From: a virus
Length of the DNA: 47,489 bases
IMG/VR virus record: IMGVR_UViG_3300048929_000021
Span: 1 to 47,489 of that record
Strand: one strand, 5' to 3'
Positions within the stretch are counted from its first letter, which is position 1, and the number at the start of each line of letters is the position of its first letter. The notes beneath the pieces were generated by a model. It was not told the origin of the DNA. It did no database searches and worked only from the letters and a program-made list of their open reading frames with translations. Below are positions 17,449-26,664 of this stretch, piece by piece. Position numbers and translations under genes: made by a program.

Positions 17449-17982
17449 TTAAGCGAAGAGATACGTACCAAGCTTACCAATCTGATCTTGGTTTTTGACG
17501 AGTGCGCCACCAAACGATGACAGACCAGCACCAGTCGATGCAGTAGTACGACCAGCAGCTTCCTGAGCGTTAGCATCAAACATTTGTGCTCCAATCCTTT
17601 GACCAGCAAACGAACCCTGAAGGTTCTGACCAGTCTGACCAGAAATCTGAGCCTGACCACCAGCTAGACCAGAAGAGTCAAGAACTCCCTGAGAACCAGC
17701 ATTCGATACAGCAGTAGCACGAGCAACCTGAGACTGACGTATGATACTACGACGCTGACGCATCGAGTCCATATTCATCTGAGCTTCTCTGAGTTGTTCT
17801 TGTTTCTTCTGAGCATCAGCAGCAGCTCGGGCACCTGAAGCTTGTAGAATAGTACCACCGATTGTGGCAGCAGTACCAATAGCACCAGCTACAGCTCCGA
17901 GGCCACTAGCAGCACCTCCAGCCGCACCTGTACCAGCAGCCGTAGCTCCCAGTGCTGTCAATAGTGAAGTAAATAGAGCCAT
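17449..17982 (-). CDS. Internal virion protein (T7 gp14-like)
   Basis: The 177-aa product starts at ATG 17982 (AAAGGAA about 8 bases upstream; a TTG lies one codon earlier). It has an Ala/Gly-rich hydrophobic N-terminus (residues 3-45), then a Gln/Arg/Lys-rich helix (AADAQKKQEQLREAQ) and a Ser/Gly/Gln-rich tail. This matches T7 gp14-type ejection proteins, which enter the outer membrane. The start overlaps the stop of the acetyltransferase gene (TGATG). Confidence 0.75.
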   Translation of the reverse strand: MALFTSLLTALGATAAGTGAAGGAASGLGAVAGAIGTAATIGGTILQASGARAAADAQKKQEQLREAQMNMDSMRQRRSIIRQSQVARATAVSNAGSQGVLDSSGLAGGQAQISGQTGQNLQGSFAGQRIGAQMFDANAQEAAGRTTASTGAGLSSFGGALVKNQDQIGKLGTYLFA

Positions 17983-18416
17983 CAAGAAAATTCCTTTACG
18001 TATGATTGCTCAAGCAATTTATAACCACGTTTTTCATAAAATTTAGAAAGGTCAGTCACCGATGGAAGCATTGCGACTTGGCAAAGGCTACATCCTACTT
18101 TTCTCGACCATATTTCATATGCATCCAGAAGAAGTAGTGAGTCTCGTTTGCCACGACATTCTGGGTTTACCCACCAAGCTACCTCTGTGGAAACTTTGTG
18201 GTTTGAGAACGGTGCTTGAGACGCAAATGCGATTAGCATACCGTGATCTGACAGGAGAATCATTACAGACGTTTTATCTTGCAGATAGGCCTGAAACAAT
18301 TGCATACATCGCAACTCAGAAAACTCAAGTACTTGATATGGAGACGCTTCATGAAACTTTCTCGCCATTTGTATAATGAGTGGAAAGTCGTCTTCAGTAG
18401 CTAATCTTATTGTCAT
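17982..18416 (-). CDS. GNAT-family N-acetyltransferase
   Basis: This 144-aa enzyme has the GNAT order: N-terminal IRLATEDDFPLIIQMARKFHE, a central strand EVAWWVNPECRGK with the acetyl-CoA pyrophosphate loop (a weakened R-x-x-G-x-G), and C-terminal KFYEKRGYKLLEQSYVK. ATG 18416 is chosen because GGAG lies just upstream. Single GNAT genes among tail and core genes occur in other T7-like phages; the substrate is unknown. It may acetylate a virion or host protein. Confidence 0.85.
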   Translation of the reverse strand: MTIRLATEDDFPLIIQMARKFHEASPYQVLEFSELRCMQLFQAYLQDKTSVMILLSDHGMLIAFASQAPFSNHKVSTEVAWWVNPECRGKRDSLLLLDAYEIWSRKVGCSLCQVAMLPSVTDLSKFYEKRGYKLLEQSYVKEFS

Positions 18417-18431
18417 AGACACTCCGTGTCA

Positions 18432-20474
18432 TCAAGGTACTTGACTCGCTGTCTCGAAGCCTGCCCAAGCCACAATAGTAAAGGGCTTACCAGCTTCATT
18501 AAAGAATTTGAACTGCAATGCTCTACCGTTACCACGCATCTTTAGTTTAGATCGTTGGTAATTTCTGTAACCTAGATAACGATAAATCTGCTGAGGATTT
18601 GTAAATCGTCCAGTCAACTCGTCGTTAGCATAATCCCAGATACCTTGGACAAAACAAGAAGCCTGAGCTACGTATGGTTCTGTCAAGACAGTAAGATAAT
18701 TAGTTTCGAATTTATTCAGAAGATTACCACGAATTCTATATCCAGTTATAAATGAACAAGAGACTGGAGTATTATCTGACGTTATAAAATCTACAGGTGA
18801 CTCATTAATATACTCACCGAACGTCATGTTGCTACCACTCAAGACAGCGAATTTGAACGTACGAGATTTTTCTACAATTAATGATACGACACCAACTATC
18901 TTATTACTACCAGTCGGTAAAGATAATGGATAGAATGCATTAGTCAATGTATCAAAGACTAGGACTCTATCGAAGTATGTCGTATTTCCAGTCGTACTGT
19001 AGAGCCAATAGATAATATTCTGTTGTTCGTTGTACTGACCCTTGGCTGTCATCTTTGAGACTGATGGTATAGCATCATAGAATCGTTGGATGGTCGTGGT
19101 AGTCAAATTATTGACTGAAGACGAAACACCACTCTGATCCTTTTGGAGTGCATAAATACCTTCGTAGTTCCACCAGATAGGCATACCACCGATATCGACG
19201 ATAGTCGTGCGACTCAGTGCAGGGAAAGATGAGACTTTAGTTACCGTATAGTCAGTAGCCTTAAATGGAGCATCGATAGTTCCAGAGATAGTCCAGACAC
19301 CATTGCTAGCAAAGATATATAGACTCTGACCAATGACCTTCATATCAATGATATTGTTGATATCCTGAATCTTTACTGTACCGCCATCGGTAGCCAATAG
19401 ATCGAAGTAGTCCTTTGAGGTCGGATCGTTTGCCTGATAGCATTTACCGAAGTCAGGGTCTTTCTGAATAGTCTGGGAGAAATAGACAGTACTAGAATAA
19501 CCAGATGCTCCAATACCGGCATAGAATGTACGACCAGCATAAAAAGCAATGACTGATGGACCGTATCCGTTCGAACTCGTCTCAGTCACACCAGAGATGC
19601 CAGAAAGAGATGATCTATTCGTGCTTAGCGCATTAAGGATATAATGTCCTTTAGGAGCTGGTGTGTTACCAAGCAATGCCGTATTAGCTATAGCAGTAGC
19701 TGGAGGATTGAACTGATCCGTACCAGTCGATGCACCAGAAGTATCTGGGGTCGTGTAGTACCACCAGAAGTCAGCGTTAGATGGGTAATTACCTTCGTCG
19801 CTATGCCATGAGTCATAGACTTGAACTGTGCCGCCACCAGCATGCTGTGTAGTAGCATACCAACCTTGGTTAAAGGTATTGTACTTATGGGCAGCAGTCT
19901 CTACTGTAGGACGATCTGAGGTCTGTAAACCATCATCGACTCCTTCGAAATCTCTAATCAATAATTGAATACCGACAGCAGTAATACTATCTGTCGAACT
20001 ATTATAAGAGATATAAAATGGAGTGCAGTTAGGGTGGGCTACGAATAGATAGCCACGACCAGAAGAAAAGGAACAGGAATTAGCAGCTACTACACCAATC
20101 GTAAAAGCAGGGTTTCTAGCACTGTTCAAATCATAAGTAAAACTCTTATGACCTGTCGAGAGTGGTTGATCGAAGGAAGACTGATAGAAATTCAGATACC
20201 GACCAGTCTGAGTGACAACAAATGTCAGCGGACTATTTTCAGTCACTGTCTCCCAAAGGTATTCTCTATAAACACCTGATGTATCTAAGACCGTATTCCA
20301 AGAGTAACTAGCCTCATAATCAAGACCGGGACGAGTCTTTGCTCTACCAGTTCTATCATAGATGACATCAATAGTTTGAGTGACCGAATTTTCAGGGGAA
20401 TTAGCACCAGTTACTTCAGTCAGAAGACCTTTGGTAAAATTATTCTCAATAGATACACCAACTGAACGGGGCAT
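18432..20474 (-). CDS. Tail tubular protein B (T7 gp12-like nozzle)
   Basis: The 680-aa product begins PRSVGVSIENNFTKGLLTE, which fits the start of gp12-type nozzle proteins, and has RPGLDYE and many beta-rich repeats after it. These proteins form the distal hexameric tail tube through which DNA leaves. The start ATG 20474 has AAGGA upstream. It follows the tail tube A gene as in T7, with one small gene in between. Confidence 0.85.
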   Translation of the reverse strand: MPRSVGVSIENNFTKGLLTEVTGANSPENSVTQTIDVIYDRTGRAKTRPGLDYEASYSWNTVLDTSGVYREYLWETVTENSPLTFVVTQTGRYLNFYQSSFDQPLSTGHKSFTYDLNSARNPAFTIGVVAANSCSFSSGRGYLFVAHPNCTPFYISYNSSTDSITAVGIQLLIRDFEGVDDGLQTSDRPTVETAAHKYNTFNQGWYATTQHAGGGTVQVYDSWHSDEGNYPSNADFWWYYTTPDTSGASTGTDQFNPPATAIANTALLGNTPAPKGHYILNALSTNRSSLSGISGVTETSSNGYGPSVIAFYAGRTFYAGIGASGYSSTVYFSQTIQKDPDFGKCYQANDPTSKDYFDLLATDGGTVKIQDINNIIDMKVIGQSLYIFASNGVWTISGTIDAPFKATDYTVTKVSSFPALSRTTIVDIGGMPIWWNYEGIYALQKDQSGVSSSVNNLTTTTIQRFYDAIPSVSKMTAKGQYNEQQNIIYWLYSTTGNTTYFDRVLVFDTLTNAFYPLSLPTGSNKIVGVVSLIVEKSRTFKFAVLSGSNMTFGEYINESPVDFITSDNTPVSCSFITGYRIRGNLLNKFETNYLTVLTEPYVAQASCFVQGIWDYANDELTGRFTNPQQIYRYLGYRNYQRSKLKMRGNGRALQFKFFNEAGKPFTIVAWAGFETASQVP

Positions 20475-20483
20475 AGAAATTCC

Positions 20484-20762
20484 TTAGCTTGATGCAGAGG
20501 CTTCACGAGCCTTCTTGTATTCGATCTTACGTTGACCATGACCATCTACATAATTTTTGATATCGGTCAATGCAAAAAGATGATAGGTATATCGTCCTCG
20601 TAGTGCAGATGGAACTGAACCAGAGTCGACTTCGATAGTCCACATTCCTGTGTCAGCATCTTTAACGATCTTGAATTTAGAACCCATGTTAGTTCTTACG
20701 ACTTTTAATCGTTCAGTCTCTTCCGAGTATGCGGCGTTGAGGTCTTGCCCTGCCATATCCAC
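20484..20762 (-). CDS. Hypothetical protein between tail tube genes, 92 aa
   Basis: GTG 20762 is preferred because AAGGA lies 6 bases upstream; ATG 20756 is the alternative. The gene overlaps the tail tube A gene by 50 bases. The product is soluble and possibly beta-rich in the middle (KFKIVKDADTGMWTIEVDSG), with a basic helical tail. No family is recognised. Its position suggests a minor tail or assembly factor. Confidence 0.65.
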   Translation of the reverse strand: MDMAGQDLNAAYSEETERLKVVRTNMGSKFKIVKDADTGMWTIEVDSGSVPSALRGRYTYHLFALTDIKNYVDGHGQRKIEYKKAREASASS

Positions 20763-21504
20763 CGTGTTTCCTTATAGCTGATCTAGGGTCAGTACTGTCT
20801 TTAGTCTTGTAAGCCAAGAGCTGATTGCGACGAGCCTTTGCCTTAGCATCTGTGTTTTCTACTTGCTTGAGTTCTATTGAGGCTTGAGCCTTAGACTTCT
20901 GCAAGAGTAGTTGAAAAGAACGAGCATCTAGTTCAGGAGTATATGTATCAACCATCTGGAATGACGGGATACGAAATCCTTCACCATATGTCCTGATTGA
21001 AGTCAGTGTATCTTCTTCAGTAGACTTATAAGCATCGAATAGAATGGTTTTATCATCAGGTGATGTCCACCATGTAGGCCAAATGTCATTACGGAGTTTA
21101 AAGGTAAAGTCACCCTCACCCCAATTAATCGTCTGATGAGCTACCCAATCAGCTTCAGAATCGAGTCCACCAACCATACGCATAAACTCAGGTAGTGGCA
21201 TATACTCAAGAGTTCTGAGTTGTACGTCATCCGTTATCGTACCGACGTTGTACTGAAGAAGTTCAATACGAGAAATATTCTCGGGAAGATACATCAGACA
21301 AGGTTTGGTATCATCAGTACTAGCATCTAGGTGAAAGAGAGTATGGACTTCGTGAGGTTCAATCTCTCCGATAATATCGTTGTAATTCTCTTTGATGATG
21401 TTCGCTACAGACAGTGATTCAGGAGTCTCACCAATCGTGTTGACTTCATCTGAGTCGATGCTTTCTAGGACTCGCTGGACTAACTGAATCAGTGTATAAC
21501 GCAT
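20713..21504 (-). CDS. Tail tubular protein A (T7 gp11-like adaptor)
   Basis: This 263-aa protein starts with RYTLIQLVQRVLESIDSDEVNTI, the helical start typical of gp11-type adaptor proteins. It contains IKENYNDIIGE and a later block ALNW-like as TINWGEGDFTFKLRNDIWP. These proteins join the portal to the nozzle. The ATG at 21504 has AAAAGGAA upstream. The C-terminus is basic (GRARPQRRILGRD). Confidence 0.82.
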   Translation of the reverse strand: MRYTLIQLVQRVLESIDSDEVNTIGETPESLSVANIIKENYNDIIGEIEPHEVHTLFHLDASTDDTKPCLMYLPENISRIELLQYNVGTITDDVQLRTLEYMPLPEFMRMVGGLDSEADWVAHQTINWGEGDFTFKLRNDIWPTWWTSPDDKTILFDAYKSTEEDTLTSIRTYGEGFRIPSFQMVDTYTPELDARSFQLLLQKSKAQASIELKQVENTDAKAKARRNQLLAYKTKDSTDPRSAIRKHGGYGRARPQRRILGRD

Positions 21505-21540
21505 TAGAAAAGTTCCTTTTCGTCATTGATGTGAAACATC

Positions 21541-21738
21541 TCAACCAAACCTCCGCAGGATTTCGATAAGTCCTAGGACTGACAGGACGCCACCGGCGAT
21601 CCAGAAAAATCGTTCAATAATCTTTTTCAAACCACTCATAGCCTGACGCTCAGCGATAATTTCTCTCATCACTTTATAGTCTTTAAAGGGTAGTTGAACA
21701 GTGACAAGTCTATCTTCTTCGGTCAGGTCATCACTCAT
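21541..21738 (-). CDS. Small membrane protein, possible holin (65 aa)
   Basis: A charged N-terminus (SDDLTEEDRLV) is followed by one hydrophobic helix at about residues 44-62 (RFFWIAGGVLSVLGLIEIL) and a basic tail. It lies directly after the endolysin and spanin genes and overlaps the o-spanin stop, so a holin or pinholin role is likely by context. One helix with the N-terminus probably inside would fit a class III-like holin. The sequence alone does not prove it. Confidence 0.6.
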   Translation of the reverse strand: MSDDLTEEDRLVTVQLPFKDYKVMREIIAERQAMSGLKKIIERFFWIAGGVLSVLGLIEILRRFG

Positions 21739-21917
21739 TTGCAGAACTTCTCGTATTTTTGGTTATTAGCTAGAATTTCTCTCTTCGTCTGGAGAGTATC
21801 ATCTTTAGAGACAGAGATTGTCTTAGCGAGATTACAGTAATCACTTTTGGTCGTTACGCATCCACTTAGAAAGCTTAGCGTCGACATCAGACTCAGACAG
21901 AGTACGAACACTTTCAT
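21735..21917 (-). CDS. Outer-membrane spanin lipoprotein (Rz1-like)
   Basis: This 60-aa protein has a signal segment (KVFVLCLSLMSTLSF) and a lipobox LSGC, so the mature lipoprotein begins at about Cys20. Two further Cys residues (DYCN and KFCK) could form disulfides. It overlaps the i-spanin gene by 77 bases in another frame, the classic nested Rz/Rz1 arrangement. With the i-spanin it should fuse inner and outer membranes in the last step of lysis, which indicates a Gram-negative host. Confidence 0.85.
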   Translation of the reverse strand: MKVFVLCLSLMSTLSFLSGCVTTKSDYCNLAKTISVSKDDTLQTKREILANNQKYEKFCK

Positions 21918-22104
21918 CGATTTTATTTGCTCCCTGTAGATCGTTCAGGTCTTTCTTGACCTGTTTAATTTGTATAGAACTCTTGGCATCTTGACGTCCT
22001 TTGATGTAGATGCCTGCAAGGAGTGCCACGACAGCACCCCCAGCAACGACATATCCCCACACCTTAGACCATAGGCCAGATAAGGCGGACAGGATGAACG
22101 TCAT
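21841..22104 (-). CDS. Inner-membrane spanin (Rz-like)
   Basis: This 87-aa protein has an N-terminal transmembrane helix (about residues 12-33, VWGYVVAGGAVVALLAGIYI), followed by a charged Gln/Lys/Asp-rich periplasmic stretch suited to a coiled coil (QIKQVKKDLNDLQGAN). It is short for an i-spanin. The ATG overlaps the endolysin stop (ATGA), and the 3' end holds the start of the nested o-spanin gene. Confidence 0.85.
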   Translation of the reverse strand: MTFILSALSGLWSKVWGYVVAGGAVVALLAGIYIKGRQDAKSSIQIKQVKKDLNDLQGANKIDESVRTLSESDVDAKLSKWMRNDQK

Positions 22105-22799
22105 TTCTTTACACGTTCCCAGACAAAGAAGCCAATGGCCACTAGGGCTGCTACGACGGCCACAGACGCGATTGCGTACTGGAATGGACCATCACCAGTC
22201 ACTAGCTGGGAACCGCCACCAGAGAGGAACGTCGTAGCAATGGCGACATTCTGAGGTGTAAGTATCTTAGGAGTTTCTTTTGTAGCAGGAGTAGATGAAG
22301 ACGCGACGTAAGACCCCCGGACCCAAAGGCCAGCTTCAGCGGCTCTACGGTTCTTCAGACCACCAGATGTGACCTTCTTACCATTAATCGTAGTTTTATT
22401 CCACTTAGCGAGTTCAGAAGGAATTGATTCATAATCGCCAGCATTAAGCTTCTTTAGCAGTGTGGAACTCCTGAGTGCACCAATACCAGCATTAAAGGCA
22501 AATGACACGAGGGCCGCAAACTGATTGTCGTTAAGTTCGACTTTAACCAGATTGGAGACTGCCTGCTCAGCAGGTGCAAGGTCTTTATAAAGAAGTTGCT
22601 CAGCCTGTTCCTGTGTGATTACCTGACCCGGAAATACATCTGGACCAGTATGGCCATAACCGATAGTAAGAGTACCAGCAATATGCTGACCCTTTTCTAC
22701 AGGTTTATGAGAACGATCTGCATCATCATATGCATTAGGAATAAATGCTTCCCACTGCTTAATGAGAGCTAGACCATCAGTGTTTATTTGTCTTACCAT
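22101..22799 (-). CDS. Endolysin, T4-type lysozyme (GH24) with C-terminal membrane segment
   Basis: This 232-aa protein should cleave the glycan strands of peptidoglycan. The catalytic Glu is in IKQWEAF (Glu17), Asp26 lies 9 residues later, and TIGYGHT follows, the GH24 signature. The hydrolase ends near residue 165. A Ser/Thr/Pro linker and a C-terminal hydrophobic helix (about 207-226, YAIASVAVVAALVAIGFFVW) then follow, with a basic end (ERVKK). GH24 enzymes with an N-terminal signal-anchor are known (SAR endolysins); a C-terminal anchor is unusual. It heads the lysis cassette, which lies between the tail spike and tail tube genes. Start overlaps the spike stop (TAATG). Confidence 0.9.
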   Translation of the reverse strand: MVRQINTDGLALIKQWEAFIPNAYDDADRSHKPVEKGQHIAGTLTIGYGHTGPDVFPGQVITQEQAEQLLYKDLAPAEQAVSNLVKVELNDNQFAALVSFAFNAGIGALRSSTLLKKLNAGDYESIPSELAKWNKTTINGKKVTSGGLKNRRAAEAGLWVRGSYVASSSTPATKETPKILTPQNVAIATTFLSGGGSQLVTGDGPFQYAIASVAVVAALVAIGFFVWERVKK

Positions 22800-24580
22800 T
22801 AGTCCCTCACTATAGCCATTGTTGGAATAGTCGTATAAGTAATAGTTACACTCTTCCTAGGAGGAAGGGCAAATGAACCTGGCGTCGTATTAATTAGTGC
22901 TACACCATCGACAGTACATACGACACCTGAACCACCATATATAGTGACATATTCAGTCGTCAGTCCAGCCGTATAGACATAACCACTAGCTCCGACAGTA
23001 TTGAGGACAGCTCCACGAGGATTATAGCCGGGGCAATTCTTGACAGAAGAACCTACTGCACTAGTACCATTATCATAAAGGGAACCGACCGCATTACCCT
23101 GAATACGAACTCCATTAAGCAGGATAGTACCAGAGAAAGTTCCATCGAGTTCTATACCAAACTTTTGCGGATCAGCATATGGATCAATACCGGGATGCTG
23201 TCCCCAAACCCCACCATTACCAGAGAACTTAGAAGCACCCTTGACAGAGATACCAGATTTAGTACCACCAGCTTGTAGTGAGTTATTATAGATCACAGCA
23301 TTATTGACAGTCACCATAGCAGCGCCATCAACATTAATACCACATAGATAGTTACTATTAATACTGGCAGAATTGATTGTCACTGTACCGACATTAGGTC
23401 CAAGATAGACACCATCACCATGCGCTCCAGCAGCAAATAGCCAGCCAAGGTTGACATCAGTAACCCACTCGAAGTCGACACAAGCAATGTACATGGCTTC
23501 GATTTCGAGACCTGAACCAACAAGGAACCGAGGAGCCAGAGCCTTGATTAGTCCGGGAGTATTGACTGTGATTATGCCCTTACCAGCAGAAAGAAGTTTT
23601 AGACCATCGAACTGAACTGAATGGACTCGACCATCCAGTGCTAGACAAGTCGTACTATTCGCAGGACCACCTGATACATAATTACTCTGGATAATAGTAT
23701 TATAGAACATGATGACATCGATCTGATCGTTCTCACCATTTCTAGGAGTACTAGTACCATAGGCGTAGACACCAAATGTACCTGTGACGGTATCAACCAT
23801 TGTATTGACAAAAGCGATATTACCAGACTGTCTGATCGAGATACCGTTAAATGGTGTTACAAGATGGAACTCATTGAAGATCACATTCTGACACCAGTCC
23901 AGAGCGACTGCATAAGCACTCGTCATATTTGAACAGATTACAGAAAAACGATTAAAGATCGTCCAACCAGCTCTAGAACCAATACCTTGGACTTTTAGAA
24001 GAGTAAAGTTACCATTCAGATAAATCTTAGTCGCTAGAGGATTGGCTCCTTCAATTGTAATACGACCAGTCAGTACAGGAAGTGCAGACGTAATTAGGTA
24101 CGAACCATTTGGGATATAAATCTTTGCAGGAGATACAGCCGAAATAGATAGAGCTGCGTTCCATGCTGCAGTAAATGCTGCTGTGTCATCAGCTACACCA
24201 TCACCAATGGCTCCATAGTTCATGACGTTGACTACCTGATCAGTAGGAAGTCTCCAGAACATTGTAGAGCCATCAGTACTAAGATACTTTCCAGCATTAC
24301 CAGTCAGAGCCGGAATAACGGTCGTAGAATTTACTTTTAGATAGTTAACCAAGTCGATCCAACGAACAGCAGAGTCAGAACCTGCTGGAGCACCTACGTT
24401 AATGATCTCATGGGTATTCATATCGATCTGAGCATTCATCTGATTTGGTGTAGAACCATCTCTAGACAAAGTATTCTCTATGGCAGTTTCAATTAATGCA
24501 TTATTAGCATTAATCGTGTTTGCGGCAGATGTTGGTGATCCCAACAGATTTGATACATCAGTAAGGGCAAGTTTAGCCAT
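22799..24580 (-). CDS. Tail spike with pectin-lyase-like beta-helix
   Basis: This 593-aa protein shares its N-terminal roughly 60 residues with the protein encoded just upstream (MAKLxLxDVxNLxGxPT, then NTINANNALIETA), which I take as the virion anchor. After residue 115 comes VMNYGAIGDGVADDTAAF, the classic start of pectate-lyase-like right-handed beta-helix spikes. The Asn/Gly/Ile-rich repeats to about residue 520 fit the helix coils. It probably binds or cuts a surface polysaccharide. The start overlaps the upstream stop (TAATG). Confidence 0.88.
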   Translation of the reverse strand: MAKLALTDVSNLLGSPTSAANTINANNALIETAIENTLSRDGSTPNQMNAQIDMNTHEIINVGAPAGSDSAVRWIDLVNYLKVNSTTVIPALTGNAGKYLSTDGSTMFWRLPTDQVVNVMNYGAIGDGVADDTAAFTAAWNAALSISAVSPAKIYIPNGSYLITSALPVLTGRITIEGANPLATKIYLNGNFTLLKVQGIGSRAGWTIFNRFSVICSNMTSAYAVALDWCQNVIFNEFHLVTPFNGISIRQSGNIAFVNTMVDTVTGTFGVYAYGTSTPRNGENDQIDVIMFYNTIIQSNYVSGGPANSTTCLALDGRVHSVQFDGLKLLSAGKGIITVNTPGLIKALAPRFLVGSGLEIEAMYIACVDFEWVTDVNLGWLFAAGAHGDGVYLGPNVGTVTINSASINSNYLCGINVDGAAMVTVNNAVIYNNSLQAGGTKSGISVKGASKFSGNGGVWGQHPGIDPYADPQKFGIELDGTFSGTILLNGVRIQGNAVGSLYDNGTSAVGSSVKNCPGYNPRGAVLNTVGASGYVYTAGLTTEYVTIYGGSGVVCTVDGVALINTTPGSFALPPRKSVTITYTTIPTMAIVRD

Positions 24581-26292
24581 TAAGTCAAAGTTCCTATATC
24601 GTATGTGCCGCTAAAATTAATCGTAGTCGTATTAGTAAAATTTGCATCAGTAGCTTGAACAGTACCACTACCCGAGTTCGAGAAAATACCGAACGTAGTA
24701 GTTGAGCCAAGAACGACACCAAATGGACTTACGAGAGATGTCGTACTCACGACACCACCAAATCCTACGTTTGCCTGACGAGCACCATTAGTAAATGGAA
24801 GACCACTAATCAAGACGTTACCGGTAGATGATCCCTTAGATGACAGTGTGATCTGACCACTAAAGAAGATCAATGAACCTATACGAGAATAAGTACCGAC
24901 CTGAGTCGTATACGTAATACCGACAGAAGCACCACCAAACGATAGTACAGGAGTCCAAGAAGTACCAGTCGAGACTGCCATAGTAGCAGCCGCTGTCAAT
25001 CCTAGGTTAGTCCTTGCTCCAGCCGCAGTTGTTGAGCCAACGCCACCAGATGTAAGAGCAAGAGGCTGTGACAAAGAGACTGCACCAGTAGATCGAGTGA
25101 TCGTAACAGGATTATCAATAAATGTACCAGCATCATCAAAACGACTGATATTCAGATCGGAACCTACATTCGAACCTGTCTGAGCTACATTATTAGCCAG
25201 AATAGCCCAGCTAGATGCACCAGAGGTAGAGAACCTAAGAGTCCTATTATTACCCGCTGCAAGATCAATAATGATCCCCGGAGCAGCCGTGTAGGTCTGA
25301 GTACTTGACCAAGTGTTCGTTGCATTGAGCAGCGGAATAGTAGCACCAGACGTACCAGTATTGACTGTAGCAGAAGTACCGAGACCAAGGTTGGTTCGTG
25401 CTGCTGCTGCTGTGATACCACCAGTACCGCCCTGAGTAATTGACAATGCAGTAGTTAATCCAGTCAATGATGTAATATCGGAGTTTGCTCCAGATGCTGC
25501 TGCACCAAGACCAGTCCTAGCTGTAGCTGCTGTAGTTCCTCCTGTACCACCATATGCAACACCAAGTGGATTAGTCAGCGTAAGAGTATTTACAGCGTTA
25601 GTACCAGAGAATGTCTGGTTAGCAGACCAAGTATTTGCACCATCGAGTTTAGCTACTACAGAACCAGAAGTACCTGTATTCTGTGTCGCTGCTGTACCAA
25701 GTCCAAGAGTAGTACGAGAAGTAGCTGCATCAGCATCATCGATAAGCGTACGACCAAAAGCAGAAAGAGTTGTAACAGTCCAAGTATCGGTAGCAGTCGT
25801 ATAAGCAATCTGATTAGCAGAAGTAACTATAGTTGCTAAAGACTGGAGTGTCGCATCATAAGCTTGGACAGTGACACCAATAGACGAAGGCTGTAGAGCA
25901 GTATCAGCCTTAGCACCTTGGATCGTAGTTGCAAACTCACTAGCATTATGAGTTACGATATCACCAAGACCAAGATTGGTTCTAGCTGTTGCAATGTTAG
26001 AAAGATCAGATAGATTATTAGCGATTTTTAAAGCGTCTTGACTATAGACATTTCCAGTCACTACTTCTTCCCCATTCAAGAGAAGAACTTGAGTAGAGAC
26101 CGTTGACGCATTTAATACATCATTACCGTTTATATCAAGATCAGAATTAAGTTGATTGGGAGAAGAGCCGTCCCGAGAAAGTGTATTCTCCAAGGCCGTC
26201 TCAATCAATGCATTATTAGCATTAATCGTATTGGCAGCGGTAGTAGGATTACCGTAAAGGTTCGCTACATCTGCAAGAGTTAGCTTTGCCAT
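24580..26292 (-). CDS. Tail fibre with repeated ARTNLGLG motifs
   Basis: This 570-aa fibre starts with the same anchor domain as the tail spike. It then carries repeats of the type (T)AAxARTNLGLGxxATxNTG, at least five copies, separated by segments such as NTWSxxQT. This repeat is typical of trimeric tail fibres. The C-terminal 150 residues (after about 420) look like a beta-rich receptor-binding domain without a recognisable fold. With the spike it gives the phage two receptor-binding proteins. Start ATG 26292 has GAGGA upstream. Confidence 0.88.
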   Translation of the reverse strand: MAKLTLADVANLYGNPTTAANTINANNALIETALENTLSRDGSSPNQLNSDLDINGNDVLNASTVSTQVLLLNGEEVVTGNVYSQDALKIANNLSDLSNIATARTNLGLGDIVTHNASEFATTIQGAKADTALQPSSIGVTVQAYDATLQSLATIVTSANQIAYTTATDTWTVTTLSAFGRTLIDDADAATSRTTLGLGTAATQNTGTSGSVVAKLDGANTWSANQTFSGTNAVNTLTLTNPLGVAYGGTGGTTAATARTGLGAAASGANSDITSLTGLTTALSITQGGTGGITAAAARTNLGLGTSATVNTGTSGATIPLLNATNTWSSTQTYTAAPGIIIDLAAGNNRTLRFSTSGASSWAILANNVAQTGSNVGSDLNISRFDDAGTFIDNPVTITRSTGAVSLSQPLALTSGGVGSTTAAGARTNLGLTAAATMAVSTGTSWTPVLSFGGASVGITYTTQVGTYSRIGSLIFFSGQITLSSKGSSTGNVLISGLPFTNGARQANVGFGGVVSTTSLVSPFGVVLGSTTTFGIFSNSGSGTVQATDANFTNTTTINFSGTYDIGTLT

Positions 26293-26313
26293 ATTTCCTC
26301 GGGACAGTTAGGA

Positions 26314-26622
26314 TTACTTGAGTGCAGTAAGAAGTGCATTCAGCTTGGCAGCTAGAGTTGCAACATCATTCTTAATTGCCGTAATAGCAGCATTTGTAGA
26401 TGTGAGTGAAGCAGCGGTAGTATCAGTCGTAGCAGCAGTTGCTGCGGGAACTGAAGGAACCGTATTACCACCAGAAGCACCGCCAGACGAGTCTGTAAGG
26501 TTCACGATAGCAGCTACATCAGGGTCAATGACAGAACCATTGAACTGGCCTGTAAACCAGTCTGCCTTGATTTCAAGACCTACGTGATCTTCCTGATGAC
26601 TCTTTTCATATTTATCAGCCAT
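26314..26622 (-). CDS. Head-fibre-like capsid protein
   Basis: The 102-aa form starts at ATG 26622, with GGAG 6 bases upstream (longer in-frame starts lack a site). It contains HVGLEIKADWFTGQFNG, a Ser/Thr/Ala/Pro-rich middle, and a C-terminal heptad-like helix (AAITAIKNDVATLAAKL). The tail resembles phage head-fibre proteins that trimerise on the capsid. The position after the major capsid and decoration genes supports this; the family match is moderate. Confidence 0.6.
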   Translation of the reverse strand: MADKYEKSHQEDHVGLEIKADWFTGQFNGSVIDPDVAAIVNLTDSSGGASGGNTVPSVPAATAATTDTTAASLTSTNAAITAIKNDVATLAAKLNALLTALK

Positions 26623-26640
26623 ATGTATCTCCAAGAGGAA

Positions 26641-26656
26641 GGCCCCCTTAGGGGCC
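26641..26656 (-). terminator. Possible weak terminator after capsid genes
   Basis: GGCCCC pairs with GGGGCC around a 4-base loop (6-bp GC-only stem), followed on the minus strand by ttcctctt. It lies between the capsid-decoration gene and the head-fibre gene. T7 has a partial terminator just downstream of its capsid gene, so this could lower expression of tail genes relative to capsid. The U-run is poor. Confidence 0.45.
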
Positions 26657-26664
26657 AACCCATA

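Noticed and set aside
24580-26292. Possible CRISPR-like or tandem DNA repeat
   Set aside because: The repeated stretches encode the ARTNLGLG fibre motifs, vary in length and sequence, and are protein repeats.
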